Shown one piece after another: positions 42,374 to 49,497 of a stretch of DNA of 64,000 bases (position 1 is the first letter of the stretch; each line of letters starts with the position of its first letter). Both the position numbers and the translations under genes were made by a program. The notes under the pieces were generated by a model. That model saw only the letters and a list, made by a program, of their open reading frames with translations, was not told where the DNA came from and ran no database searches. This DNA is from UBA2336 sp031395485 (GTDB taxonomy: Bacteria; Bacteroidota; Bacteroidia; Cytophagales; Cyclobacteriaceae): positions 124,001 to 188,000 of the forward strand of contig JANNUS010000010.1 in NCBI GenBank assembly GCA_031395485.1, written 5' to 3'.

Positions 42374-43780
42374 ATGTTTTTTCAACACGTGTATGACAAA
42401 AGCCTGGCACAAGCCAGCTACTTTATTGGTTGCCAAAAAGAAGGCGTTGCCATGGTAATCGATCCAAAGAGAGACGTAGATACCTATCTGGAAATAGCCA
42501 AACAAAACAACATGAAGATTACGCATATAGCGGAAACGCACATTCATGCCGATTTTCTTTCAGGCTCCCGCGAATTAGCTGCGCTCACGAACGCCAATCT
42601 TTATTTGTCGGATGAAGGTGGGGAAGGGTGGCAATATGAATTTGCACACACGGGCTTAAAAGCAGGAGCTATTATACACGTAGGTAATCTGAACTTTGAA
42701 GTGTTGCATACACCCGGCCACACTCCGGAAAGTATTAGTTTTTTGTTGACGGATGTTCCTGCAAGCGATAAGCCTGTCATGTTATTTTCTGGCGACTTCG
42801 TATTTGTGGGTGATATTGGCAGGCCCGATCTTTTAGAAAAAGCAGCCGGTATTGCGGGCACCAAAGAAGAAGGAGCAAAGGAAATGTACAAATCAATTAA
42901 AAGATTTAATGCGTTAGCCGATTACATACAGGTATGGCCAGGGCATGGTGCAGGTTCTGCGTGTGGCAAAGCCTTGGGTGCCGTGCCTAGCACCACGGTA
43001 GGGTACGAAAAGGTAAGAAATTGGGCTTTGCAATATGAAAATAATGAACCCGGTTTTGTGAAATACCTGTTGGAAGACCAGCCCGAGCCACCGAAGTATT
43101 TCGCCATGATGAAGAAGCTAAACAAAGTGGCACGACCACTTCTTACAGAGGTGCCAAAATTGAAAAAATTAAGCAAAGAAGATTTTAAAGCAGCGATGGA
43201 TAATGGCATCAACGTAATTGACACACGCTTAAAGACTTATTTTGCAGCAGGTTTTATTCCAGGCTCCATTAATATTCAAGGTAACAATGCTTTTGCTACC
43301 TGGATGGGCTGGTTCATGACGTATGAGGAGCCGTTTATTTTAGTAGCGGAGGAATCAAAACATGATGACTTGGTGCGAAAACTTATGCGCATTGGCTTAG
43401 ATAATATTTACGGTTATGTTCCGGATGTTAGTGTGTGGACTGATTTGGGGAACACGTTAGAAAAGAGTAATGTGATTTCACTGGATGAATTCAAGGAAAT
43501 TCAAAAGACGAACCAAGCCCAAATTATTGATTTGCGTGGTGCGGCCGAATATAATGCGGGCCACATCAGTGGAACAGAAAATGTGTTTATCGGAACCTTA
43601 GAAAAAAATCTTGATAGGATCAGAAAAGACCAGCCGGTAGTAATTCATTGTCAATCGGGCGACCGCTCCGCTATAGGCTATTCCGTTTTACAAAAACATG
43701 GATTTAAGAATGTAAAAAATTATTCGGGAAGTATAAACGAGTGGGTGAATGCTGGTAATCCGGTGGTATCAGAAAATTAA
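42374..43780 (+). CDS. metallo-beta-lactamase fold hydrolase with two C-terminal rhodanese domains
   Basis: 468 residues. The MBL domain has THIHADFLSG (metal ligands), HTPGHTPESI, SGDFVFVGDIGRPDLL and GHGAGSACGK, the pattern of persulfide dioxygenases (ETHE1/BlhA-like). Two rhodanese domains follow: the first (residues about 280-350, with VAEESKHDD) lacks the catalytic Cys; the second has Cys426 in VVIHCQSGDRSA. The protein probably oxidises glutathione or bacillithiol persulfide to sulfite, with the active rhodanese handling the sulfur. Confidence 0.93.
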   Translation: MFFQHVYDKSLAQASYFIGCQKEGVAMVIDPKRDVDTYLEIAKQNNMKITHIAETHIHADFLSGSRELAALTNANLYLSDEGGEGWQYEFAHTGLKAGAIIHVGNLNFEVLHTPGHTPESISFLLTDVPASDKPVMLFSGDFVFVGDIGRPDLLEKAAGIAGTKEEGAKEMYKSIKRFNALADYIQVWPGHGAGSACGKALGAVPSTTVGYEKVRNWALQYENNEPGFVKYLLEDQPEPPKYFAMMKKLNKVARPLLTEVPKLKKLSKEDFKAAMDNGINVIDTRLKTYFAAGFIPGSINIQGNNAFATWMGWFMTYEEPFILVAEESKHDDLVRKLMRIGLDNIYGYVPDVSVWTDLGNTLEKSNVISLDEFKEIQKTNQAQIIDLRGAAEYNAGHISGTENVFIGTLEKNLDRIRKDQPVVIHCQSGDRSAIGYSVLQKHGFKNVKNYSGSINEWVNAGNPVVSEN

Positions 43781-43790
43781 AATTCTTGTA

Positions 43791-43819
43791 TGTTTCAGTT
43801 GCCCTTCGTCTGTGAAACA
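43791..43819 (+). terminator. possible weak terminator of the MBL-rhodanese gene
   Basis: TGTTTCA (43791-43797) pairs with TGAAACA (43813-43819), 11 nt past the stop; a T-rich stretch follows about 13 nt later. Stem is short. Confidence 0.3.
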
Positions 43820-43883
43820 ACCCTTAATGTTTTTCTTAGCGGTGCCTATTATCAAAATTATTTACCTATCAAAGTTCTTATAA

Positions 43884-44717
43884 TCAATTGAAGGAGCGCG
43901 CCTTATTCTTTTTCCGAATATGGAATTCTGTAATAAATAGTGCACAGCCTAAAACTAAAATCTGTGTCAATAAACCTATTGCATCGGTATGTGCAATTGC
44001 TTCCGCTGAGGCAGTTTCGCTGTGTTTAAGCAACCAAATGGACTCATTGGCACTGCTTTTTATTCCGATTAACTGTTGAATCAGATTTAGCGCGACATGG
44101 ATTCCGGTTGGCAGTGCAATTCCGTTAGGTCGGATGGCGGCAATTCCAAACACAAAAGCCCAAATGCCCGGACCCAAAAAAGCTATTTGAAAATCCCAGC
44201 CTTGAAGTATGTGGTACAACGCAAAGGCTAGTGAAATTACAATTTGTGTAATGCGCAGTCCAAAAACTTTATTCAATTTTAAAAATGGATAGGAGCGGAA
44301 TGCAATTTCCTCCATCAGCGCTAATGGTATGATCGCTAAATACCAAAATGCCCAGGGATTCCACGCCTTCGGGTTTCTGTCAATCTGAAGCTCAGTAAAC
44401 AATATCAATGTGAGGATGATCAGCAGGAAAATGGAAGTGCCAAGCGCTAAGCCCTTCAGGAATCTAACAAGGGTTCCCTTCTGCCAGACTAGACCATATT
44501 CTGCGAATGATTTTTTATCGATTTTTAAAAGTATCCGGGTTGCAATAAGCGCAGCAAGGGTTCCGAAGATTCCATATACGAACTCGTTCCAGTTGTCAGG
44601 GAAAATAGGCTTTAGCTGAGAACCAGCCAGAAAAAGTAAAATCAAGAATACAATCCAATACAGTAAACTTTTTAGAAGTGCACTGAGTCTTTGGTTTATG
44701 AATTCAGGAATCTTCAA
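43884..44717 (-). CDS. CPBP-family intramembrane glutamic protease
   Basis: 277 residues and about 8 helices. The catalytic pair Glu136-Glu137 with Arg141 (LMEEIAFRSYPF) and the downstream FALYHILQGW block supply the conserved E-E-x-x-x-R and H motifs of the CPBP/Rce1 (Abi) family. Members cleave prenylated or membrane peptides, or act in bacteriocin self-immunity. The only start is a TTG at 44717. It is at the end of a minus-strand group with the two genes upstream. Confidence 0.86.
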   Translation of the reverse strand: MKIPEFINQRLSALLKSLLYWIVFLILLFLAGSQLKPIFPDNWNEFVYGIFGTLAALIATRILLKIDKKSFAEYGLVWQKGTLVRFLKGLALGTSIFLLIILTLILFTELQIDRNPKAWNPWAFWYLAIIPLALMEEIAFRSYPFLKLNKVFGLRITQIVISLAFALYHILQGWDFQIAFLGPGIWAFVFGIAAIRPNGIALPTGIHVALNLIQQLIGIKSSANESIWLLKHSETASAEAIAHTDAIGLLTQILVLGCALFITEFHIRKKNKARSFN

Positions 44718-44740
44718 AGGTTGCTATTGTTTGAGCTTTA

Positions 44741-45796
44741 TTAAACATCAACCCGTTTAGTAGTAGCTATTTCCAAAATCAAACCCTCTCCATACATCAT
44801 AGCCGGAGTTTGATAACCTGTTTTGAAGTTACCAGCAAGAATTTTTTCTGCGATCAATACGGCTGTTTTAGCAGTAAGTGAATAGCCGCTTGGAGCCTCC
44901 AACAAACTTGTACATTCCTTCCCCGTGCCATCCCAAACTTTTCCCCACAGAAAGCTTCGGCCGCTTTCTCTTCTCTCATCACTAGGACCTGCTGGTTTTT
45001 TATCGATCTGCCGCAGCATGAAATTTTTTAACCAGCGCTGGCGCAATAACCAGTTAAAATAATTGCTTCGCTTTGCGTTGCTGATCATTTTATCGGTAGC
45101 GCCCGTATACACTTCAATGTTGGGGATGCCCGTACTACGCCAGGCCGTAGAAATATCTCCCCATGGAATGTTTAATGCTTTTGTTTTAAACGAACCGAAA
45201 TCAATTTCCATGAATTTTTTACCGAGTGCAATGGGCGCGAGTTCTCCGTTTGTCCGAATCATACCTCCGTATCCTAAACCTTCTGTCATACTTTTTGAAG
45301 TTCCACGGGAAAGCCCGCCTTTCGACATGGTGAAGGCTAATTGTAAATGCGTTGCTGAGGGCAGTCTGTTTTTTAAATGCAGCGCTAAACAATCCGATGG
45401 AACTACATCGAAGCCTGTTCCCGGCATGATCATGATGCCGGCTTGTTTGGCTTTTGCATCATACCCGGCCAACATTTCAAATACCTGATACTCACCGGTA
45501 ATGTCCGTGTAATGGGTTTTTGTCTCGAGGCAGGCATCGGCCATTTCTTTTGCCGTGAATCGAAATGGACCACCACAATGAATAACTACGGAACCTTTTT
45601 GCAATAGACTTTTTAACGCTGCAGTATCACTCACATTCAGCACTTCAAACGGATAGCTGGTTTGTTCGTGTTGTTTTTGCAATGCTTCTAGGTTCCGACC
45701 TGCTAGTATAACATTCAGATTTTTCGCTTTGCATTCTTGTACAACAAGTTTGCCCGTATAGCCGTAGGAGCCGTAAACAATAATAGTAGCCTTCAT
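44741..45796 (-). CDS. saccharopine dehydrogenase-like NAD(P)-binding protein
   Basis: 351 residues. A Rossmann start (IVYGSYGYTGKLVVQECKAK, G-x-x-G-x-T-G) and a substrate domain typical of trans-acting enoyl reductase/saccharopine dehydrogenase-like proteins (GTGFDVVPSDCLALHL). It probably reduces or oxidises an unknown carbonyl compound. It overlaps the MFS gene at 45793 by 4 nt, so the two are co-transcribed. Confidence 0.87.
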   Translation of the reverse strand: MKATIIVYGSYGYTGKLVVQECKAKNLNVILAGRNLEALQKQHEQTSYPFEVLNVSDTAALKSLLQKGSVVIHCGGPFRFTAKEMADACLETKTHYTDITGEYQVFEMLAGYDAKAKQAGIMIMPGTGFDVVPSDCLALHLKNRLPSATHLQLAFTMSKGGLSRGTSKSMTEGLGYGGMIRTNGELAPIALGKKFMEIDFGSFKTKALNIPWGDISTAWRSTGIPNIEVYTGATDKMISNAKRSNYFNWLLRQRWLKNFMLRQIDKKPAGPSDERRESGRSFLWGKVWDGTGKECTSLLEAPSGYSLTAKTAVLIAEKILAGNFKTGYQTPAMMYGEGLILEIATTKRVDV

Positions 45797-46971
45797 TTTG
45801 TGAAGGTACTACGGTTCAGCAATAAAACACCAATAATTGGTCCGGGTGCTAATAAAAGTAAAAGATACTGACCGGAGATTATGTCTTGTAGAATAGTAAG
45901 AAGTTGAATGCTTACAATTGTAATAGCAAAACCGATGCAGGTGGTGATGGTAATAGCGGAGCCTCTTACAGATGGCGGTGCGTTAACAGCTACCAATGCT
46001 GAAAACTGTGGAGAATCTGCTACCACTACAAATCCCCAAAAAACTAAAACGGAAAGGAAGACCTCAGGCGGAAGCCACCATATCCAAGGTGAAATCAAAC
46101 AACACACTCCGGATGCAATTAAAGCAACCTGCGCAACATTTTTACTTCCAAACTTGAAGGATAATTTTCCTCCCACCAAACACCCGATTCCCCCAAACCC
46201 AATAATTATAAACGCGAATAGTGTTTCATGAATCGGTGAAAATGGATGAATGCTTTTATAGTAGGTAATGGCCCACGGAACAAAAGCCCAAAAGGCATAC
46301 AACTCCCACATGTGACCGAAGTAGCCAAAAGCCGGTAACCGAAAGGCGGAGGTTTTAAAAACATCACGAATATCAGCAAATGAAAAACGAAGGGATGGCT
46401 TGCGATAGGGGCCGTCTTTTACAAAAGCTAAAATAAGTACTCCGCCTGTTGCCGCGAGAATGGACACAACTGTGAGTAATGATTGAGGTTCTATAAATTG
46501 AGGGATTAATTTGAGTCCGTGTGGAAATGCAGTACCCAATACCAGCGCACCAACTAAGGCACCAAGCCAATGCCCTAAGCCCTCTTCATTCCAATCAGCC
46601 GCGATTTTCATTCCAACAGGATAAATCCCGGCCAGAAAAAATCCGGTAAGGCCACGACTCATTAATACCAACTCAAATGAGGACAAATTGAAAAGACAGA
46701 TTGCACTGCATGCTGCCGCAACTATACTGCTGATAAAGAATAAACGTGAGGGCGAAAATTTATCACTGATTCCCGTAAGGGCAAACAGAAGTGTTCCAAG
46801 TATAAAACCTATTTGAACTGAAGAAGTGATGTACCCTAATGATTCGGATGGCCAATGATAGCGTGTTTGAAGTTGCGGAAGCACGGCATTGCCTGCAAAC
46901 CACAAGGAAGTTCCACAAAACTGACTGACTATAATAATGAAAAAGACCCAGCTTGTTTTTGCGCGAGGCAT
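45793..46971 (-). CDS. MFS transporter
   Basis: 392 residues and 12 helices. Around residue 65 the loop FALTGISDKFSPSRLF matches the MFS helix 2-3 motif, and the second half repeats the pattern. Substrate cannot be inferred. It is the first gene of a pair with the saccharopine dehydrogenase-like enzyme and may export or import that enzyme's substrate. Confidence 0.88.
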   Translation of the reverse strand: MPRAKTSWVFFIIIVSQFCGTSLWFAGNAVLPQLQTRYHWPSESLGYITSSVQIGFILGTLLFALTGISDKFSPSRLFFISSIVAAACSAICLFNLSSFELVLMSRGLTGFFLAGIYPVGMKIAADWNEEGLGHWLGALVGALVLGTAFPHGLKLIPQFIEPQSLLTVVSILAATGGVLILAFVKDGPYRKPSLRFSFADIRDVFKTSAFRLPAFGYFGHMWELYAFWAFVPWAITYYKSIHPFSPIHETLFAFIIIGFGGIGCLVGGKLSFKFGSKNVAQVALIASGVCCLISPWIWWLPPEVFLSVLVFWGFVVVADSPQFSALVAVNAPPSVRGSAITITTCIGFAITIVSIQLLTILQDIISGQYLLLLLAPGPIIGVLLLNRSTFTK

Positions 46972-46977
46972 GCTTGA

Positions 46978-47373
46978 TTACTTCGGTGGCAGTGGAATCG
47001 CAGGAATAACCGAACTTCTTTCTACTGATTCAATAAAATACCGCGTATCGCCACGCCAGGAGAAAGCCATGTATCGTTTTACAAAATGCAAATTAACGCG
47101 CTCTCCACTAAGCGATACTTCTTCAAGTTGTTTTATAACGTCTGTTTGATTTTTCTCTACTGAAAAGTCAAACGACTCAGCAATTGGGCTTGCATTCTTC
47201 AGCGCGCCAAAGGTTTCTAAATTTAGTTTACCCTCGTACGTTTTAAATAGAATTCCTTTTTGGGTAATGCGCAACACTTTTCCGGCCATTACACCTTGCT
47301 CATAGGTACCCCAATATAAAAAGGCAAGTACCGCGGCTCCAATCAACAATACAATGGCGAGGAATTTTTTCAT
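46978..47373 (-). CDS. small exported or membrane-anchored protein (sometimes labelled 6-phosphogluconate dehydrogenase in Bacteroidota)
   Basis: 131 residues from the ATG at 47373; an ATG at 47406 adds 11. A short hydrophobic anchor (FLAIVLLIGAAVLAFLYW) precedes a beta-rich domain (KVLRITQKGILFKTYEGKLNLE). Similar proteins in Cytophagales and Flavobacteriia are often annotated, probably wrongly, as 6-phosphogluconate dehydrogenase; nothing here supports that enzyme. It lies between frr and the MFS gene. Confidence 0.72.
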   Translation of the reverse strand: MKKFLAIVLLIGAAVLAFLYWGTYEQGVMAGKVLRITQKGILFKTYEGKLNLETFGALKNASPIAESFDFSVEKNQTDVIKQLEEVSLSGERVNLHFVKRYMAFSWRGDTRYFIESVERSSVIPAIPLPPK

Positions 47374-47418
47374 AATGCTTACTAATTTTTGAAGGAAGTC
47401 GTTCATGCTTCTAAAATT

Positions 47419-47973
47419 CTATACCGTCATGATTTCAGCTTCTTTCTTTTTCATGAGTGCTTCAATTTTTGTAATGAAGTCATCGGTAAGTTTTTGAGTT
47501 GTTTCTTCCGCGTTTTTAACATCGTCTTCCGAAACACCTTTTATTTTTTTTAGTTGCTCATTGGTTTCTTTGCGAATGGTTCGAATTCTAACTTTTCCGT
47601 GCTCGCACTCTTGTGCCACTTGTTTCACCAATTGCTTTCTTCGTTCTTCTGTTAACATGGGAATATTAACAATCACTTGTTGGCCATCATTTTGTGGATT
47701 GAGGCCGAGGTTGGCATCGCGAATAGATTTTTCAATTTCCTGAATCAGGCTTTTCTCCCAGGGTTTAATAAAGATCGAACGGGCATCAGGCGTAGTCATA
47801 GATGAAACCTGATTGAGTGGTGTCGTGGCTCCATAATACGAAACCATGATACCATCCAGCATAGAAGGATTTGCTTTACCGGCTCTGATTTTTACAAGTT
47901 CATGCCCTACGTGCGTGAAAGCTTTGTTCATTAAATCTTTAGCCTCTTCGATAAATAATTCAAGTTCCTCCAT
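47419..47973 (-). CDS. frr: ribosome recycling factor
   Basis: 184 residues, normal length. The three-helix-bundle protein has the conserved KIRAGKANPSMLDGIMVSYYG and LTEERRKQLVKQV segments. It splits terminated ribosomes with EF-G. It lies 40 nt downstream of pyrH, in the usual pyrH-frr order. Confidence 0.97.
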   Translation of the reverse strand: MEELELFIEEAKDLMNKAFTHVGHELVKIRAGKANPSMLDGIMVSYYGATTPLNQVSSMTTPDARSIFIKPWEKSLIQEIEKSIRDANLGLNPQNDGQQVIVNIPMLTEERRKQLVKQVAQECEHGKVRIRTIRKETNEQLKKIKGVSEDDVKNAEETTQKLTDDFITKIEALMKKKEAEIMTV

Positions 47974-48013
47974 AAGATTAAAGTTATCAGTTATCCGTTA
48001 ATCGCTATTAAAA

Positions 48014-48718
48014 TTAACTTATAAGTGTTCCAGCCTCTTCTCCTTTCAGTATTTTCAACAAGTTCCCTTTCTTGTTCATATCGAAAACGATAATGGGTAA
48101 TTTGTTTTCCATGCACAACGTGAAAGCCGTCATGTCCATGATATTTAAACTCTTTTCATAAGCCTCCTGAAACGACAACGTATTGTAACGAACAGCATCC
48201 GGAAATTTTTCAGGGTCTTTATTATAAACGCCATCTACACGCGTACCCTTTAATACAACATCGGCCTGTATTTCTATGGCGCGCAAGCTGGCTGTTGAGT
48301 CGGTCGTGAAATAGGGGTTGCCAATACCAGCACCAAAAATAACGATCCGCCCTTTTTCTAAGTGGCGGATCGCTCTACGTCTTATAAATGGTTCGCATAC
48401 CTGCTCCATCTTAATACCCGCCATGAGTCGAGTATAAACACCGTGTCGTTCAAGTGCACTTTGTAAGGCCATGGCATTAATTACGGTTGCCAACATGCCC
48501 ATGTAATCACCTTGCACGCGGTCGATGCCGAGGGTTTCTGCCTGTCCGCCTCTGAATATATTTCCACCGCCAATAACAATGGCCAGTTCAACGCCTTCCT
48601 TCTGAATCGCTTTAATCTCTTCACTGTATTGTTCAAGCACAGCCGGATCAATATTGCTGGTTTTAGTCCCCATCAGGGCTTCACCGCTAAGCTTGAGTAG
48701 TACGCGTTTGTATTTCAT
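48014..48718 (-). CDS. pyrH: UMP kinase
   Basis: 234 residues. The amino-acid-kinase start KRVLLKLSGEALMG, then VIGGGNIFRGGQ and an MNAMALQSALE-like helix (residues about 75-90, sequence INAMALQSAL). It phosphorylates UMP to UDP. It is followed by frr, the conserved pyrH-frr order; the usual upstream rpsB-tsf pair is not adjacent here, because the biotin carrier gene precedes it. Confidence 0.97.
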   Translation of the reverse strand: MKYKRVLLKLSGEALMGTKTSNIDPAVLEQYSEEIKAIQKEGVELAIVIGGGNIFRGGQAETLGIDRVQGDYMGMLATVINAMALQSALERHGVYTRLMAGIKMEQVCEPFIRRRAIRHLEKGRIVIFGAGIGNPYFTTDSTASLRAIEIQADVVLKGTRVDGVYNKDPEKFPDAVRYNTLSFQEAYEKSLNIMDMTAFTLCMENKLPIIVFDMNKKGNLLKILKGEEAGTLIS

Positions 48719-48793
48719 GCAGTTGTCTAGGCTAGTTAAATCCCGTAAATATAATTCAGGATTTCAGCATTTACATCATCTTATCAACTGAGT

Positions 48794-49291
48794 TTAAAAC
48801 TCAATCAGCACTTGATTTTTTTCCACAATATCACCTTTCTTCACTTTCAGCGATTTGACTACACCATCACCGGATGATTTCAAAATATTTTCCATTTTCA
48901 TGGCTTCGAGAATCAAGAGTTGATCTCCGGCCTTTACGGAATCTCCGACTGCCACTTTCAGTTCAATAATAAGACCCGGCATCGGAGCTTTTACAGTATT
49001 CAATTTGCCAGAAGCTGCGGTATTCATCCCTAGTTTCTCCAGCAGCAAGTCGAATTTATCCTTTACCTCTACAGTGTGGATGTTGTTGTTGATTTTAAAG
49101 GTGAAAGTCTTGGTAGTTTTATCGGCCTTAACAACTTCAGCCTTATAACTTTTTTTATTTTGGATAATATGAAAATAGCCGTCCGTGATATTTACAATAT
49201 CCCAGTCGAAGGATTTGCCATCAAGAGTGATGCCTTGATCGGTATTCTCCACTTCAACAACGGTAATTTTATTTACGGTTACTTTTGACAC
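48794..49291 (-). CDS. biotin carboxyl carrier protein of an acyl-CoA carboxylase
   Basis: 165 residues from a GTG at 49291. A longer frame to 49462 would overlap the riboswitch and promoter of the neighbouring gene and is rejected. The C-terminal biotinyl domain contains the biotin-lysine motif EAMKMEN, flanked by APMPGLIIELKV and GDSVKAGDQLLI. It carries biotin for a propionyl- or methylcrotonyl-CoA type carboxylase whose other subunits are outside this window. A TACCTTTA box lies 5 nt before the GTG. Confidence 0.88.
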   Translation of the reverse strand: MSKVTVNKITVVEVENTDQGITLDGKSFDWDIVNITDGYFHIIQNKKSYKAEVVKADKTTKTFTFKINNNIHTVEVKDKFDLLLEKLGMNTAASGKLNTVKAPMPGLIIELKVAVGDSVKAGDQLLILEAMKMENILKSSGDGVVKSLKVKKGDIVEKNQVLIEF

Positions 49292-49295
49292 GGTG

Positions 49296-49303
49296 TAAAG
49301 GTA
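49296..49303 (-). promoter_or_regulatory. -7-like box (TACCTTTA) of the biotin carrier gene
   Basis: On the minus strand, one mismatch from TAnnTTTG, ending 4 nt before the GTG at 49291. It supports this start and a nearly leaderless transcript. Confidence 0.45.
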
Positions 49304-49316
49304 GCGAGAATTTACA

Positions 49317-49347
49317 ATTGTGCAGACTGATTTCTTTTCTACATTTG
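49317..49347 (+). promoter_or_regulatory. canonical Bacteroidota promoter for the thiamine receptor
   Basis: TTG at 49318-49320, a spacer of exactly 19 nt, and TACATTTG at 49340-49347. It matches the Bacteroidota TTG-N19-TAnnTTTG promoter and puts the transcript start about 49353-49355, just ahead of the TPP riboswitch. Confidence 0.8.
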
Positions 49348-49362
49348 CATGGTCGAAAGACA

Positions 49363-49440
49363 AATGGGGGTGCCTAAAAACAAGGGCTGAGATTATACCC
49401 AATGAACCTGATGCCGGTAATGCGGTCGAAGGGAGGCAAG
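49363..49440 (+). promoter_or_regulatory. TPP riboswitch (THI element)
   Basis: The hallmark segments appear in order: GGGGTGCC, GGGCTGAGAT with ACCC, the nearly invariant GAACCTGATG, then GCCGGTAATGC and GAAGGGAGGCA. They form the pyrimidine and pyrophosphate sensor arms of the thiamine pyrophosphate riboswitch. It starts about 10 nt after the predicted transcript start and ends about 60 nt before the receptor gene. High TPP should lower expression. Confidence 0.95.
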
Positions 49441-49497
49441 GTAAGCCGTAAGTACGATACATTCCCCGATGTGTCTGCGGGTTAAACCAAAATTATA

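Noticed and set aside
49292..49462. N-terminal extension of the biotin carrier gene
   Set aside because: It covers the TPP riboswitch and the promoter of the divergent receptor gene and has no relation to the carrier domain.
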